DNA of 64,000 nucleotides from Anaerolineae bacterium (GTDB taxonomy: Bacteria > Chloroflexota > Anaerolineae > Aggregatilineales > Phototrophicaceae), in the NCBI GenBank assembly GCA_022823945.1, contig JAJEBK010000017.1, positions 1 through 64,000 on the forward strand, written 5' to 3'. A program made the position numbers and the translations under genes. Below are positions 50,573 through 60,111 of this stretch, one piece after another (within the stretch, counting starts at the first letter, position 1; every line of letters begins with the position of its first letter). Below the pieces are notes generated by a model. It worked only from the letters and a program-made list of their open reading frames with translations, was not told where the DNA came from and ran no database searches.

Positions 50573-50665
50573 CCCCTGCACCCCTTCCCCCACTCGGAGG
50601 GAAGGGGAGTTCGCTCGAGTTTCAGTCCCTCCCTCTTTATGGGGGAGGGATTTAGGGTGGGGGTA
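50566..50665. repeat. Type B C/G-rich repeat, inverted pair
   Basis: CCCCCATCCCCTGCACCCCTTCCCCCACTCGGAGGGAAGGGGAG ... CAGTCCCTCCCTCTTTATGGGGGAGGGATTTAGGGTGGGGG. Confidence 0.8.
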
Positions 50666-50693
50666 GCTTTCAGCCATGCCGAACTCGATTCAA

Positions 50694-51848
50694 TTATAGA
50701 TTCGAATAGGGGTCGGCTGCATCGCGCAAGCCATCGCCCAGGAAGTTCAGCCCCAGCACAGCCACCACGATGAAAATGACCGGCGTGAGGATCCAGGTAT
50801 TCTGGCCCAGAGTCTCCAGGCTTTGCGCGCTCTTCATCAAGAAACCCCAACTGGTCAGCGGCTCTTGAATGCCGATGCCCAGGAAGCTGAGGAATGCCTC
50901 AGCCAAGATGATATCGGGGATCATCAATGTCAATATCACGATGACATGCGACAGCACATTGGGGTACAGGTGCTTGAAGATAATCCTGAAATCGCCAGCG
51001 CCCTGTTCCTTCGCCGCCAGGATAAAGTCGGTTTCGCGCAAGGACAGCACCTTGCCGCGCACCTCGCGCGCCAAAACAGCCCAACGCAGGAAAGGGAAGA
51101 TGAAGGCCATCACCAGGAATATCTGACCAGAGGGCCAGGTCTTTGGTATCACCGCCGCCAGCGCCATCCACAGCGGCAGCTCGGGGAAAGACATCACCAC
51201 TTCCACAAATCGCTGAATGCCGTTGTCGATCGCGCCGCCATAGTAGCCAGAGATGACCCCGACCGACGAACCGATGACGATGGCAATCACGGCGGCTAAA
51301 ATGCTCAGCGAGAGAGACACCCGCCCCGCCAGACAGATGCGCCCCCACAAATCGCGCCCGAAGCGGTCTGTGCCCAGCAGATGCACGCGAACCTCGTCGT
51401 TCTCAAGGCCAAAAAGGTGCAAGTCGGTATGGATCAAACCAAAGAGTTTGTATTCCCAACTGCGAACGAAGAAGCGTATGAAGTATGGGTGTTCGGTATC
51501 CAGCGACTGTTTCGCTTGATAAGTCACCGGATCAATGATCAGTTCCGACTTGTACACGAAGGGGCGGAACAGGAAATTGCCTTCAACATCAAAAAAGCGG
51601 ACCTCGGCCGGCGGGATGTAGGTATCGCTCAAGGTTGTATTGTAGAAATCATAGGGCGAAAAGAACTCTGGGAACATCGCCAGCACAATGAGCATGATAA
51701 CCATCAAGGCACCAGCGATCGCGGCTTTGCTGCGGCTGAAGCGCTGCCAGACCAGCTGTGAGTACGAGTCGCTGCTTTCTTCCTCGAGCAGCATTTCTTC
51801 GTTTTCCTCAAGCGAGGGACGGTAGAAAGTCTCTGTGTACCTCTGCAC
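50694..51848 (-). CDS. Opp/Dpp-type ABC transporter permease (OppC-like)
   Basis: [93 protein letters not shown]. Confidence 0.93.
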   Translation of the reverse strand: MQRYTETFYRPSLEENEEMLLEEESSDSYSQLVWQRFSRSKAAIAGALMVIMLIVLAMFPEFFSPYDFYNTTLSDTYIPPAEVRFFDVEGNFLFRPFVYKSELIIDPVTYQAKQSLDTEHPYFIRFFVRSWEYKLFGLIHTDLHLFGLENDEVRVHLLGTDRFGRDLWGRICLAGRVSLSLSILAAVIAIVIGSSVGVISGYYGGAIDNGIQRFVEVVMSFPELPLWMALAAVIPKTWPSGQIFLVMAFIFPFLRWAVLAREVRGKVLSLRETDFILAAKEQGAGDFRIIFKHLYPNVLSHVIVILTLMIPDIILAEAFLSFLGIGIQEPLTSWGFLMKSAQSLETLGQNTWILTPVIFIVVAVLGLNFLGDGLRDAADPYSNL

Positions 51849-51864
51849 GCGTCACATCCCGTAG

Positions 51865-52863
51865 TTAACTGTAGCTGATGCGCGGGTCGAGAATGCCCAG
51901 CAGTAAATCGGCAATAAAATTGCCCAAGATCAGCAAGATGCCGTACATCAGCATGATGCTGCCCGAGATATAAATATCTTGTTTCAGCAACGCCTCGTAG
52001 AACATAGGCGCGATGGTCGGCAAGCCAAAGACAACAGCCGCTTCCAATTCGCCCTGCAGCATATAAGGCAGCGCCGTGCCCTGATAAGCGATGATCGGGT
52101 GCAAGGCATTCGGCACCGCATGACGATTCATCACCCGCCGCTCGTGCAAGCCCTTGGAGCGGGCTGTCGTCACATACTGTTGATTGAGCACATCGAGCAG
52201 GTTGCCGCGCATCACGCGCAGGTTGCGGGCGATCCCGCCAAAGCCGGCGATGAAGATCACGGGCCAAACATGTTGGACCAGGTCAAGCGCCTTGGCAACC
52301 GACCAGGGCGCGTGACGAAACTGCGGCGAAAACATGGAACTGACATGCTCTTGGCCGAATTGGAAAACCAGCAAATACAGAAAGATCAGCGCCAAGGTAA
52401 AACGCGGTATCGAGGTGGCGAGAAAAGCGAATGTCGCCGCCACATTGTCCGACAGGCTGTACTGTCGATTGGCGACATAGATGCCGAGCGCGATGCCCAC
52501 CAGCGACGAAATCGCATGCGCGGCCAGGGCGATGCCGATTGTGCGCGGCAAGCGCTGTGCGATCAACTCGCCAACATCGGCGCGATACGAAAATGAAAAG
52601 CCAAATTCTCCGCGCAGGACGATGCCAGAGATCCAGTTGATATATTGAATGGGTAGCGGATCGCGCAAGCCATAGCGGTCACGCAATTTGTCGGCCGCCG
52701 CTTCTGCCTCTTCTTCCGATTGCCCGCCCAGCGCGATCAGCTCACGCTTATAGACATCGGCGAAGTCGCCCGGCGGCAGTTGTATGATGAAAAACGCCAC
52801 CAACGCGATAATCAGCAGGATGAAGACCGATGATACCAGTCGATTGACAACAAACCGTAGCAT
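51865..52863 (-). CDS. Opp/Dpp-type ABC transporter permease (OppB-like)
   Basis: MLRFVVNRLVSSVFILLIIALVAFFIIQLPPGD, MRGNLLDVLNQQYVTTARSKGLHERRVMNRHAVPNALHPII. Confidence 0.93.
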   Translation of the reverse strand: MLRFVVNRLVSSVFILLIIALVAFFIIQLPPGDFADVYKRELIALGGQSEEEAEAAADKLRDRYGLRDPLPIQYINWISGIVLRGEFGFSFSYRADVGELIAQRLPRTIGIALAAHAISSLVGIALGIYVANRQYSLSDNVAATFAFLATSIPRFTLALIFLYLLVFQFGQEHVSSMFSPQFRHAPWSVAKALDLVQHVWPVIFIAGFGGIARNLRVMRGNLLDVLNQQYVTTARSKGLHERRVMNRHAVPNALHPIIAYQGTALPYMLQGELEAAVVFGLPTIAPMFYEALLKQDIYISGSIMLMYGILLILGNFIADLLLGILDPRISYS

Positions 52864-52943
52864 GCGTGGCTGTCTCTCGCCGCCAGTCAGCGTGTAAGCG
52901 AATAAGGCAAGTATAACGCAGTTCGTGCAGCTTGGGCAAAAAG

Positions 52944-53058
52944 ACCCCATCCCCCAGCCCCTTCCCCCAAAATGAGGGAAGGGGAGTCTTGCAAATCCCT
53001 AACCCGCTGTGTCGCTGCGGGCTTCCCCCCGTTGATACGGGGGGATTGAGGGGGGTAG
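52944..53058. repeat. Composite type B plus type A C/G-rich repeat
   Basis: CCCCATCCCCCAGCCCCTTCCCCCAAAATGAGGGAAGGGGAG ... TTCCCCCCGTTGATACGGGGGGATTGAGGGGGGTAGAC. Confidence 0.8.
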
Positions 53059-53078
53059 ACCGATTGCGCAGACGCAAT

Positions 53079-55157
53079 CTACATATCCATATCGTCGTAG
53101 ACCGGCACGGTCTCGGGGAAGATCTGATCCAGCTGCTCGTCCGGGTTGACCCAAACGGCTTCTGGGATCACATTGCCCCAAGTCCACTGATAGAAGAAAG
53201 GCGGCGACCCAACCGGGATGTTGTTGAAGCGCTTCGCCAAAGCCAAGCCATAGCGACCGATGATGCCGCCGACGTTGTAGACTTGCTCGGTGAAGATCTG
53301 GTTGTAACGAGACATCAGCTCGGCGCGAGCATTGAAGTCTGGCTCCAGGCAGAATGCCTCAACGATCTCGACCAGCTCAACTTCGAAGTCCAGCATATCG
53401 CGCGAATCGCCATCGGCGCGATGCCAGGCCGGCGTCGTCGTGGTGATGGGCGCCAGATCGCGGCAGCGGGTGAAGGAGGTGGTGAATTCCTGACCGATGC
53501 GGTTGACGCGCGCTTCCCAGCGGCCGCTGACAATCGCGTCATCGCCGGCGGGACCCTGCAGCGGACGCAGGTTGACCTGGACGCCCACATCCTGCATCAG
53601 CAGAACGAAAGCTTCGCCGATTTGGCCCGTCGCTTCGGCAGCGACGCTCGTGTTCAGCACGATAACCAGGTTCTCGCCAGCCAGCGGACCATCCGTCCAG
53701 TTGACGATGCCATCGCCATCCGTATCTTCAAAGCCCAGCTCTGCCAGCAGCGCGCTCGCTGAATCGGGCGAATAGGGATAGTAGACAACGCTGTCGATGT
53801 CGAAGTAGGGCGAACCCGGCACGATGCCGCCGCCGAAGCCGCGCATGAAGGGACCGCGGATCACCGCTTGACCGATGCCATCGCCGTCAACCGCATGCTG
53901 TACAGCGCGACGGAAAGTCTGGTTGCGGAAGAGCTCGCGCAGCGCCTGGTCGCGCTCGTCTTCGACACCCAAGGTCGCCGACAGGTTGAACTGGATGTTG
54001 AACGCCAGAGTCTCGGGACCCCACTCGATGCGGAAGTGCGCGTCGTCTTCCTGCGCCCGCGTGATGGCTTCCACATAGGTGCTGGGGTTCTCCAGGTTCG
54101 TGTGATCAATCGAACCCGCCAGCGTGCCCAGCGTACGCCCGATGCCGCTCGGACCCTTCTCGAAAGTCACTTCGTCGAGGTATGGCAACTGGTTGCCAGC
54201 CTCATCGACCTTCCAGTAATAGGGGTTGCGGCGCATCACCATGAACTCGTCGATCTGGTAGTCAGTCGCCACCCAGGGACCCATGCTCGGCACCGGCAGG
54301 TCGTCCTGGACCTGGAAAGTCTTGAAGGTGTCGTAGTCGGAGTCTTCGTTGATAGCCGGGTGCATCGGCGCATAAACATGCTCGGCGCAGATGTTGAAGT
54401 CGAGGAAGTCCATGTTGAACAACTGCTGCACCGGGAAGGGCACGGGGAATGTCCACAGGATCGTGTCGTCATCCACCGCTTCCAGGGTGATCGGCTCGCC
54501 GCCAATGGAGAAGGTGCTGCCGGTCGTCCAGGAATCGACATTGTCATCTTGAATCACATGTTCCCAGGTGAACATGATGTCATGCACGCCGAAAGGATGG
54601 CCATCGGACCACTTCGCGCCGCGGATGATATTCATCGTCAGCTGCAAGCCGTCTTCGCTCCATTCCCAATCGGTCGCCAGGTTGGGCAGCGGCTCCAGAT
54701 TGTCCTTGCGCAGGAACATGGGTCCCGATTTCACCAGCTGTTCGCCGTAGATGTAGTTGATGCCGAACCAACCTTGCGTCTGCCGCGCGCACAGGTTCCA
54801 GCCTTCGGTCGGCACGGCTGAGAAATCACGCCACTGGCCGCCATAGACGCCCGGACCGGTCGACATGCCAGATTCCAAAATGACTTGTGGATTCTCGGGC
54901 AGGCGCTCTTCAACGGGCGGGAGTTCGCCAGCTTCCACCAGCGCTGTCACCCAGGCTGGCTCACTGTAGGAATCGAGCGCTGCGTAGACCAGCATCTCGT
55001 CCAGGTTGAACTTGACAATCGGGTTGTCGCCCAACTGCACGCCTTCGGGATAGGGGATCGGGTCGGCGACTTCGCTCATTTGGGCAAAGCCCACCCCGAA
55101 CATGGTGAACATGACTGCTGTCGCCAGCAGCATCCGAACAAATGTGTTGCGTTTCAT
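53079..55157 (-). CDS. Family 5 ABC transporter solute-binding protein (OppA-like)
   Basis: Signal peptide MKRNTFVRMLLATAVMFTMFGVGFAQ; LEPLPNLATDWEWSEDGLQLTMNIIRGAKWSDGHPFGVHDIMFTWEHV; GGAGGAAG upstream. Confidence 0.92.
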   Translation of the reverse strand: MKRNTFVRMLLATAVMFTMFGVGFAQMSEVADPIPYPEGVQLGDNPIVKFNLDEMLVYAALDSYSEPAWVTALVEAGELPPVEERLPENPQVILESGMSTGPGVYGGQWRDFSAVPTEGWNLCARQTQGWFGINYIYGEQLVKSGPMFLRKDNLEPLPNLATDWEWSEDGLQLTMNIIRGAKWSDGHPFGVHDIMFTWEHVIQDDNVDSWTTGSTFSIGGEPITLEAVDDDTILWTFPVPFPVQQLFNMDFLDFNICAEHVYAPMHPAINEDSDYDTFKTFQVQDDLPVPSMGPWVATDYQIDEFMVMRRNPYYWKVDEAGNQLPYLDEVTFEKGPSGIGRTLGTLAGSIDHTNLENPSTYVEAITRAQEDDAHFRIEWGPETLAFNIQFNLSATLGVEDERDQALRELFRNQTFRRAVQHAVDGDGIGQAVIRGPFMRGFGGGIVPGSPYFDIDSVVYYPYSPDSASALLAELGFEDTDGDGIVNWTDGPLAGENLVIVLNTSVAAEATGQIGEAFVLLMQDVGVQVNLRPLQGPAGDDAIVSGRWEARVNRIGQEFTTSFTRCRDLAPITTTTPAWHRADGDSRDMLDFEVELVEIVEAFCLEPDFNARAELMSRYNQIFTEQVYNVGGIIGRYGLALAKRFNNIPVGSPPFFYQWTWGNVIPEAVWVNPDEQLDQIFPETVPVYDDMDM

Positions 55158-55217
55158 CTAGCTTCCTCCGAAAATTGGTTGACTACAAATTATCCCGCCA
55201 GCGCGCTCGCCAGCGAG

Positions 55218-56246
55218 TTAATTCCCTTCGGCTGCCTGGTCTGTGTGCAGCCAGCAAGCCACTGTGTGCGCGCCATCAATGTGGGCCGGCATGGGCAGAT
55301 GCTCGCGGCATTTCGCCATCACATGCGGGCAGCGGTCGGCAAATGCGCAGCCAGCGATGTCGGTCGTGGCATTGGGCACGATGCCTTCGATAGGCACCAG
55401 AATCTCTTTGCGCCGCCCCAGCACCGGGATCGATTCCAGCAAGCCCACCGTGTACGGATGCTGCGGGTTACGAAAGATGTCGATGGCTGTGCCATATTCG
55501 ACGATGCGCCCGAAGTACATCACCGCCACAAAATCAGCCATCTGCGAGACCACGCCCAGGTTGTGCGTGATGACGATGATGGACGAGCCGAAATCTTCTT
55601 GCAGCTTTTCCATCAGGTCGATGATCTGCGCCTGAATGGTCACATCCAGCGCCGTGGTCGGCTCATCGGCGATCAAAATCGATGGATTGCACGATAAAGC
55701 CAGCGCGATCATGACTCGCTGACGCATGCCGCCGCTGAGCTGATGTGGATATTGTTTGATGCGCTCTTCGGGATCGGCGATGCGCACGCGGTCTAACATA
55801 TCAATAGCGACCTTGATCGATTCCTTGCGCCCTAGCCCCTGATGCAGCTCCACCACTTCAGCGATTTGACGCCCGACAGTGTGCAGCGGGTTGAGCGAGG
55901 TCATGGGCTCCTGGAAGATCATGGAGATTTCGCCGCCGCGGATGCTGCGCATTTCGACGCCCTTGGGGTCGAGCTCCGCGATATCAATGGTCTCGGCGCG
56001 GCGCTTCTGTCGGCGGAAGATGATTTCGCCAGCGACGATCTTGCCCGGCGGCGACTTGATCAGCTGCATGATGGAACTGGCGGTTACGCTTTTGCCACAG
56101 CCACTTTCGCCGACGATGCCCAGAGTTTGTCCATTGGCCAGCGAAAAGCTGACGCCCTTGACCGCCTGCACGACGCCCTTGTCAGTGAAGAAATGCGTCT
56201 TGAGGTTTTTGACCTCGAGGATTGGTTCCGCGCCGTTATTCGTCAA
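55218..56246 (-). CDS. Opp/Dpp-type ABC transporter ATP-binding protein (OppD-like)
   Basis: [65 protein letters not shown]; likely TTG start at 56246 or 56267. Confidence 0.93.
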   Translation of the reverse strand: MTNNGAEPILEVKNLKTHFFTDKGVVQAVKGVSFSLANGQTLGIVGESGCGKSVTASSIMQLIKSPPGKIVAGEIIFRRQKRRAETIDIAELDPKGVEMRSIRGGEISMIFQEPMTSLNPLHTVGRQIAEVVELHQGLGRKESIKVAIDMLDRVRIADPEERIKQYPHQLSGGMRQRVMIALALSCNPSILIADEPTTALDVTIQAQIIDLMEKLQEDFGSSIIVITHNLGVVSQMADFVAVMYFGRIVEYGTAIDIFRNPQHPYTVGLLESIPVLGRRKEILVPIEGIVPNATTDIAGCAFADRCPHVMAKCREHLPMPAHIDGAHTVACWLHTDQAAEGN

Positions 56247-56278
56247 CAGACACCCCCGCAGACCCAATGAATTTCTGC

Positions 56279-56387
56279 CCCCATCCCCCGGCCCCTTCCC
56301 CCAAAATGAGGGAAGGGGAGCGATAATGCGCGCATTTTGCAGTTAAAGCCCCTCCCTCTTCATGGGGGAGGGGTTTGGGGCGGGGGC
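56279..56387. repeat. Type B C/G-rich repeat, inverted pair
   Basis: CCCCCATCCCCCGGCCCCTTCCCCCAAAATGAGGGAAGGGGAG ... AGCCCCTCCCTCTTCATGGGGGAGGGGTTTGGGGCGGGGGC. Confidence 0.85.
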
Positions 56388-56396
56388 AAAATATCA

Positions 56397-57896
56397 TCAG
56401 CCCGCAGCCCGCATTTCTTCGACGCTGCGTGTGTGCAGTCGCGCCGCTCCCTGTGTCTGCCGCAGCTTCACCCGTGTGCCAGCCGCTTCGTGTCGCTCCA
56501 GCCGCTGTTGTGCCGCGCTGATTTCTGCCCGGTCATAATTGGGCAGCCATTGCGCCTGCGCCACCAGCATCTCGTCGGTCATTTGCCAGACTTCTTCTGG
56601 ATTGCAGACCGCGCCCACCAGCGGATCATGCAGCATCGCACCCTTCAGCAAGTCCACATCGCCATGCACAGCCGCTTCCATCGCCATCTGCTGCACGCGC
56701 ACACTGGCGGAACAGGTGGCCGCGCAAGCCAGCGGCAAGTCGCCCACGACCGGCAGGTTGATGCCGTTGGCGTCCACATAACCGGGGATCTCGACCACGC
56801 AGCCATCGGGCAGGTTGCTGATATGCCCGCGGTTGGGCACATTGAAATGCCCGCGATACAGCCGCCCCGTCTCCAGCCCTTCTATGATATAGCTGCCATG
56901 TTCGAGGCTGCGTTGCTCGGGGGTGATCTGGGGCGGGTCTGCTTCCAGCCAGTTGGGGAAGTCGGTTTCAAACCAGTTGCGTCCCTCGGTGCAAACGCGC
57001 AGATAGCCGCCGGTTTCGCCATGGATCCAGCGGTTGAGGCTGATCCAGTCGCCGATTTCGTCGGCGCGCTTGCGATACCAAGGCAGGTATTCGCTGAGGT
57101 GGCCGTTGGACTCGGTGGAGTAATAGCCAAAGCGCCGCAGCACATCGATGCGAACTTTTTCTTCTTCGCGATAAACAGGATGCGCTTCAAACAATTCCAG
57201 CAGCCGCGGCCGCATATCGAGCCCGCGCCAGCGCACGCTGATGTACCAGGTTTGGTGGTTGATGCCAGCGCAGATGATATCGACATCATCGCGGGTGATC
57301 GTCTCATCCGCGTCGATATGACCATTCTCGCGCGCCCATAGCTCGATGCAGTCCGCGATCTGCTGGTGGCCGTGCTGCACGCCATGGCACAAGCCAATTG
57401 CCCGCACGCCGCCGTATTGATTGCAAGCCCAGGTGTTCATGGCCATGGGGTTGGAATAATTCAGGAAGAGCGCGCCGGGCTTAGCGACTTCGCGAATGTC
57501 GCGGCAGATATCCAGCAAGGCAGGGATGGTGCGCTGCCCATACATGATGCCACCGGCGCAAATGGTATCGCCAACGCACTGGTCGACGCCGTAGCGCAGT
57601 GGAATATCTATATCCAACTGAAATGCCGCCAGGCCACCTTGACGGATCATGCTGATGACATAATCGGCATCGGCAATGGCTTCGCGCTGGTCGAGCGTGG
57701 AAGTCACCGTGGCTGGCAGATTATTGGCGGAGATGTCTCGCTGGCACAACTGCGCGACCATGCCCAGATTGCGCTCGGAAATGTCCATCAATGCGAAATG
57801 CGTATCGGCGAATTCTGGCACATTCAGCAGGTCGGTCATCAGCCGGCGGGTGAAGCCGACAGAGCCAGCGCCAATCATAGCGATTTTTAGTGTCAT
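56397..57896 (-). CDS. Glycoside hydrolase family 4 (alpha-glucosidase/galactosidase-like)
   Basis: MTLKIAMIGAGSVGFTRRLMTDLL, GDTICAGGIMYGQRTIPALLDICRDI, FLNYSNPMAMNTWACNQYGGVRAIGLCHGVQHGH, CAGINHQTWYI. Confidence 0.93.
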   Translation of the reverse strand: MTLKIAMIGAGSVGFTRRLMTDLLNVPEFADTHFALMDISERNLGMVAQLCQRDISANNLPATVTSTLDQREAIADADYVISMIRQGGLAAFQLDIDIPLRYGVDQCVGDTICAGGIMYGQRTIPALLDICRDIREVAKPGALFLNYSNPMAMNTWACNQYGGVRAIGLCHGVQHGHQQIADCIELWARENGHIDADETITRDDVDIICAGINHQTWYISVRWRGLDMRPRLLELFEAHPVYREEEKVRIDVLRRFGYYSTESNGHLSEYLPWYRKRADEIGDWISLNRWIHGETGGYLRVCTEGRNWFETDFPNWLEADPPQITPEQRSLEHGSYIIEGLETGRLYRGHFNVPNRGHISNLPDGCVVEIPGYVDANGINLPVVGDLPLACAATCSASVRVQQMAMEAAVHGDVDLLKGAMLHDPLVGAVCNPEEVWQMTDEMLVAQAQWLPNYDRAEISAAQQRLERHEAAGTRVKLRQTQGAARLHTRSVEEMRAAG

Positions 57897-58063
57897 AAGT
57901 CTTTTGCAAGCCCGCCAGGCAAGGCCTGCGGCTATGCTTCCTTAAGTAGAGCGCGAGCATTAGAACAGACCAATGCCACACTGTCAAGGCGCGGTATGGG
58001 TAGCACTAGGCCATTCACATCAAAACGAAACCCATGATGCCAGCGACCAAATACATCAAATAC

Positions 58064-58199
58064 TTGCCACAGAGGCACTGAGACACAGAGAAAAGCGTTC
58101 AAATTGACATTGAGTGGCTGACAGCTCGCCCTCATTACAATCAGGATTCCAAATTGTTCTGCCTAACCAAACTCTGTGCCTCTGTGCCTCTGTGGCAAA
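58064..58199. repeat. CACAGAG-type repeat as an inverted pair (MITE-like)
   Basis: TTGCCACAGAGGCACTGAGACACAGAG ... CTCTGTGCCTCTGTGCCTCTGTGGCAA. Confidence 0.8.
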
Positions 58200-58288
58200 T
58201 AAACAATTTAATGCGCTTGCATTGTGGTTGGCGCGCGCTAACGCAACCCCTGCCCCTCACCGACATGTCTATGGGATGAGCGCAGATA

Positions 58289-59146
58289 CTAGGCCAACCC
58301 CGCCAGCTCCCACAGCTGATTCATCGACTCGGCTGTAATTTGCGCGGCTTGCAGGGCATCATCCATCGCATTGAGGCGAGCGCTGAATGGCTCTGGCGTG
58401 ACTGGGCCATCGTATCCCAATTCCGCCAGCTTCCGCATAAAGTCGCGCAGGGGCAGCACGCCCGTTTCCAGCGGCAAGCGGCGGTCGTTGTCGATGTATT
58501 CGTGCATCCGCAGGTCCAGCGGCGCATCGTTGACATGCACATTGACGATATCGGCATTGCTGATCTTGTCCAGGTCGCTCACCGCCCCGCCCGATGTATA
58601 CAAGTGCCAGGCATCCAACAGCAAACCAACATTGCCGGTGCCCAGCGCCGCCGCCAATTCCAACATACCCCCCATGTCATAGATGAAGGCATGTTTATGC
58701 GGTGGGCGCAGGGTCTGCGGACCGATGAACTCAATGCCAAAGCGGATGCCATGCTCAGCCAGCGCCGCGGCAATGGGCTGGAAGCGCGCGACATGCCAGT
58801 TGAAGTTCTGGTCAAAAGCGCGCTGGTCGGACGAAGGCGGGCACCAGGTGGATGTGCGGTCCGCGCCAAGCGCTGCGGCCAGGGCGGCGTAACTCGGCAA
58901 TTGCGCCAGGTCGGCTTCCCAGTCGTCGCTTTGCCACCTGACGGGCAAACCCCAAGCGCCGAATCGTATGCCAGCCTCTTCAAAAAGCGCCTTGACGCCC
59001 TGCGTGCCGATCTCGTCCGCCAGTTGCGCCGCCTCTGCGATGTTGAAATCCAGCCCGCCGAAGCCGGTACGCGCCGCCAATGCGATGCTATCCGCCAACG
59101 ACAAGCCGCGTATGCCGATCGCGCCCGGGCTTAGTGTCTTGTACAT
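58289..59146 (-). CDS. Sugar phosphate isomerase/epimerase (xylose isomerase-like TIM barrel)
   Basis: RTGFGGLDFNIAEAAQLADEIG, EHGIRFGIEFIGPQTLRP, NVGLLLDAWHLYTSGG, IVNVHVNDAP. Confidence 0.88.
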   Translation of the reverse strand: MYKTLSPGAIGIRGLSLADSIALAARTGFGGLDFNIAEAAQLADEIGTQGVKALFEEAGIRFGAWGLPVRWQSDDWEADLAQLPSYAALAAALGADRTSTWCPPSSDQRAFDQNFNWHVARFQPIAAALAEHGIRFGIEFIGPQTLRPPHKHAFIYDMGGMLELAAALGTGNVGLLLDAWHLYTSGGAVSDLDKISNADIVNVHVNDAPLDLRMHEYIDNDRRLPLETGVLPLRDFMRKLAELGYDGPVTPEPFSARLNAMDDALQAAQITAESMNQLWELAGLA

Positions 59147-59270
59147 GAAAAATACCTTTCCGCCTGTGCCTTTTTTGGAATAGCGGGATAGTAACACATA
59201 AGCCATGACAAAGAAGCGCTAGGCTGAACAGGGTAAGCCGCTTTCGGTCAAGTTGCGCTAGAATTGCCCC

Positions 59271-59969
59271 ATGCCTGCCACAGACACGACCGCGCTCAAA
59301 CAGCAAGCTGGCGCATTTGCCGCCGATCTCGTGCAGTCGGGCATGAGCATCGGGCTGGGCACCGGCAGCACAGCCATTCACGCTACGCGACGCATCGCCC
59401 AGCGCTTGACGAGTGGCGAGCTGCGCAATATCCGCGCGATCCCCACCTCGCGCGCGACTGAAGCCGCCGCAATCGAACTGCGCATCCCGCTGGTTAGCTT
59501 CGCCGACTGCCAGCGCATCGACATAACCATAGACGGCGCGGATGAGATTGACCCAGCGCTGAATTTGATCAAAGGCGGGGGCGGCGCATTGCTGCGCGAG
59601 AAGATCGTGGCGCAATCCACCGACCGCTTCGTCATCGTGGTCGATGAATCCAAGCTGTCGCCGCGGCTGGGCAGCCTCTTCGCCGTGCCCGTCGAGGTGG
59701 TCGAATTTGGCTGGCAGTCGCAGGCTCGCTTCTTGCAATCGCTGGGAGCGAATGTCATCATGCGCCGAAATGGCGGCGAGATCTATCGCACCGACCAGGG
59801 CAATCTGATTTTGGATTGCGACTTTGGACCTATCGGAGATGCGCAAGAGCTGGCGTCTGAACTGAATGCTCGCGCAGGCCTTGTTGAGCACGGATTGTTC
59901 ATTTCTCTGGCTCAGCAGGTTGTCGTGGCGGGCAATACCGGCATCCGCATTCTGCCCGCGCAGCAGTAG
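59271..59969 (+). CDS. rpiA: Ribose-5-phosphate isomerase A
   Basis: GMSIGLGTGSTAIHATRRIAQRL, IDITIDGADEIDPALNLIKGGGGALLREKIVAQSTDRFVIVVDESKLSPRLG. Confidence 0.96.
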   Translation: MPATDTTALKQQAGAFAADLVQSGMSIGLGTGSTAIHATRRIAQRLTSGELRNIRAIPTSRATEAAAIELRIPLVSFADCQRIDITIDGADEIDPALNLIKGGGGALLREKIVAQSTDRFVIVVDESKLSPRLGSLFAVPVEVVEFGWQSQARFLQSLGANVIMRRNGGEIYRTDQGNLILDCDFGPIGDAQELASELNARAGLVEHGLFISLAQQVVVAGNTGIRILPAQQ

Positions 59970-59974
59970 GGGTT

Positions 59975-60032
59975 GCGGGCGAGTCAACGCCTCGCCCCGA
60001 CAAAGCTATTCGGGGGGACCGAGGGGGCCAAT
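59975..60032. repeat. Type C hairpin repeat followed by a partial type A repeat
   Basis: GCGGGCGAGTCAACGCCTCGCCCC then TTCGGGGGGACCGAGGGGGCC. Confidence 0.6.
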
Positions 60033-60111
60033 CTCCGCATTGCAGCCTGGCATAGCGCGATTCCTGCGCTATAGTCCGAGAGGATTCGGTTTTTCTGTAA
60101 GGTGGCGTGGC

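Noticed and set aside
50573-50677. N-terminal extension of the OppF-like ORF through a type B repeat
   Set aside because: [18 protein letters not shown] at 50572 is a normal OppF-like start; the upstream part is repeat sequence
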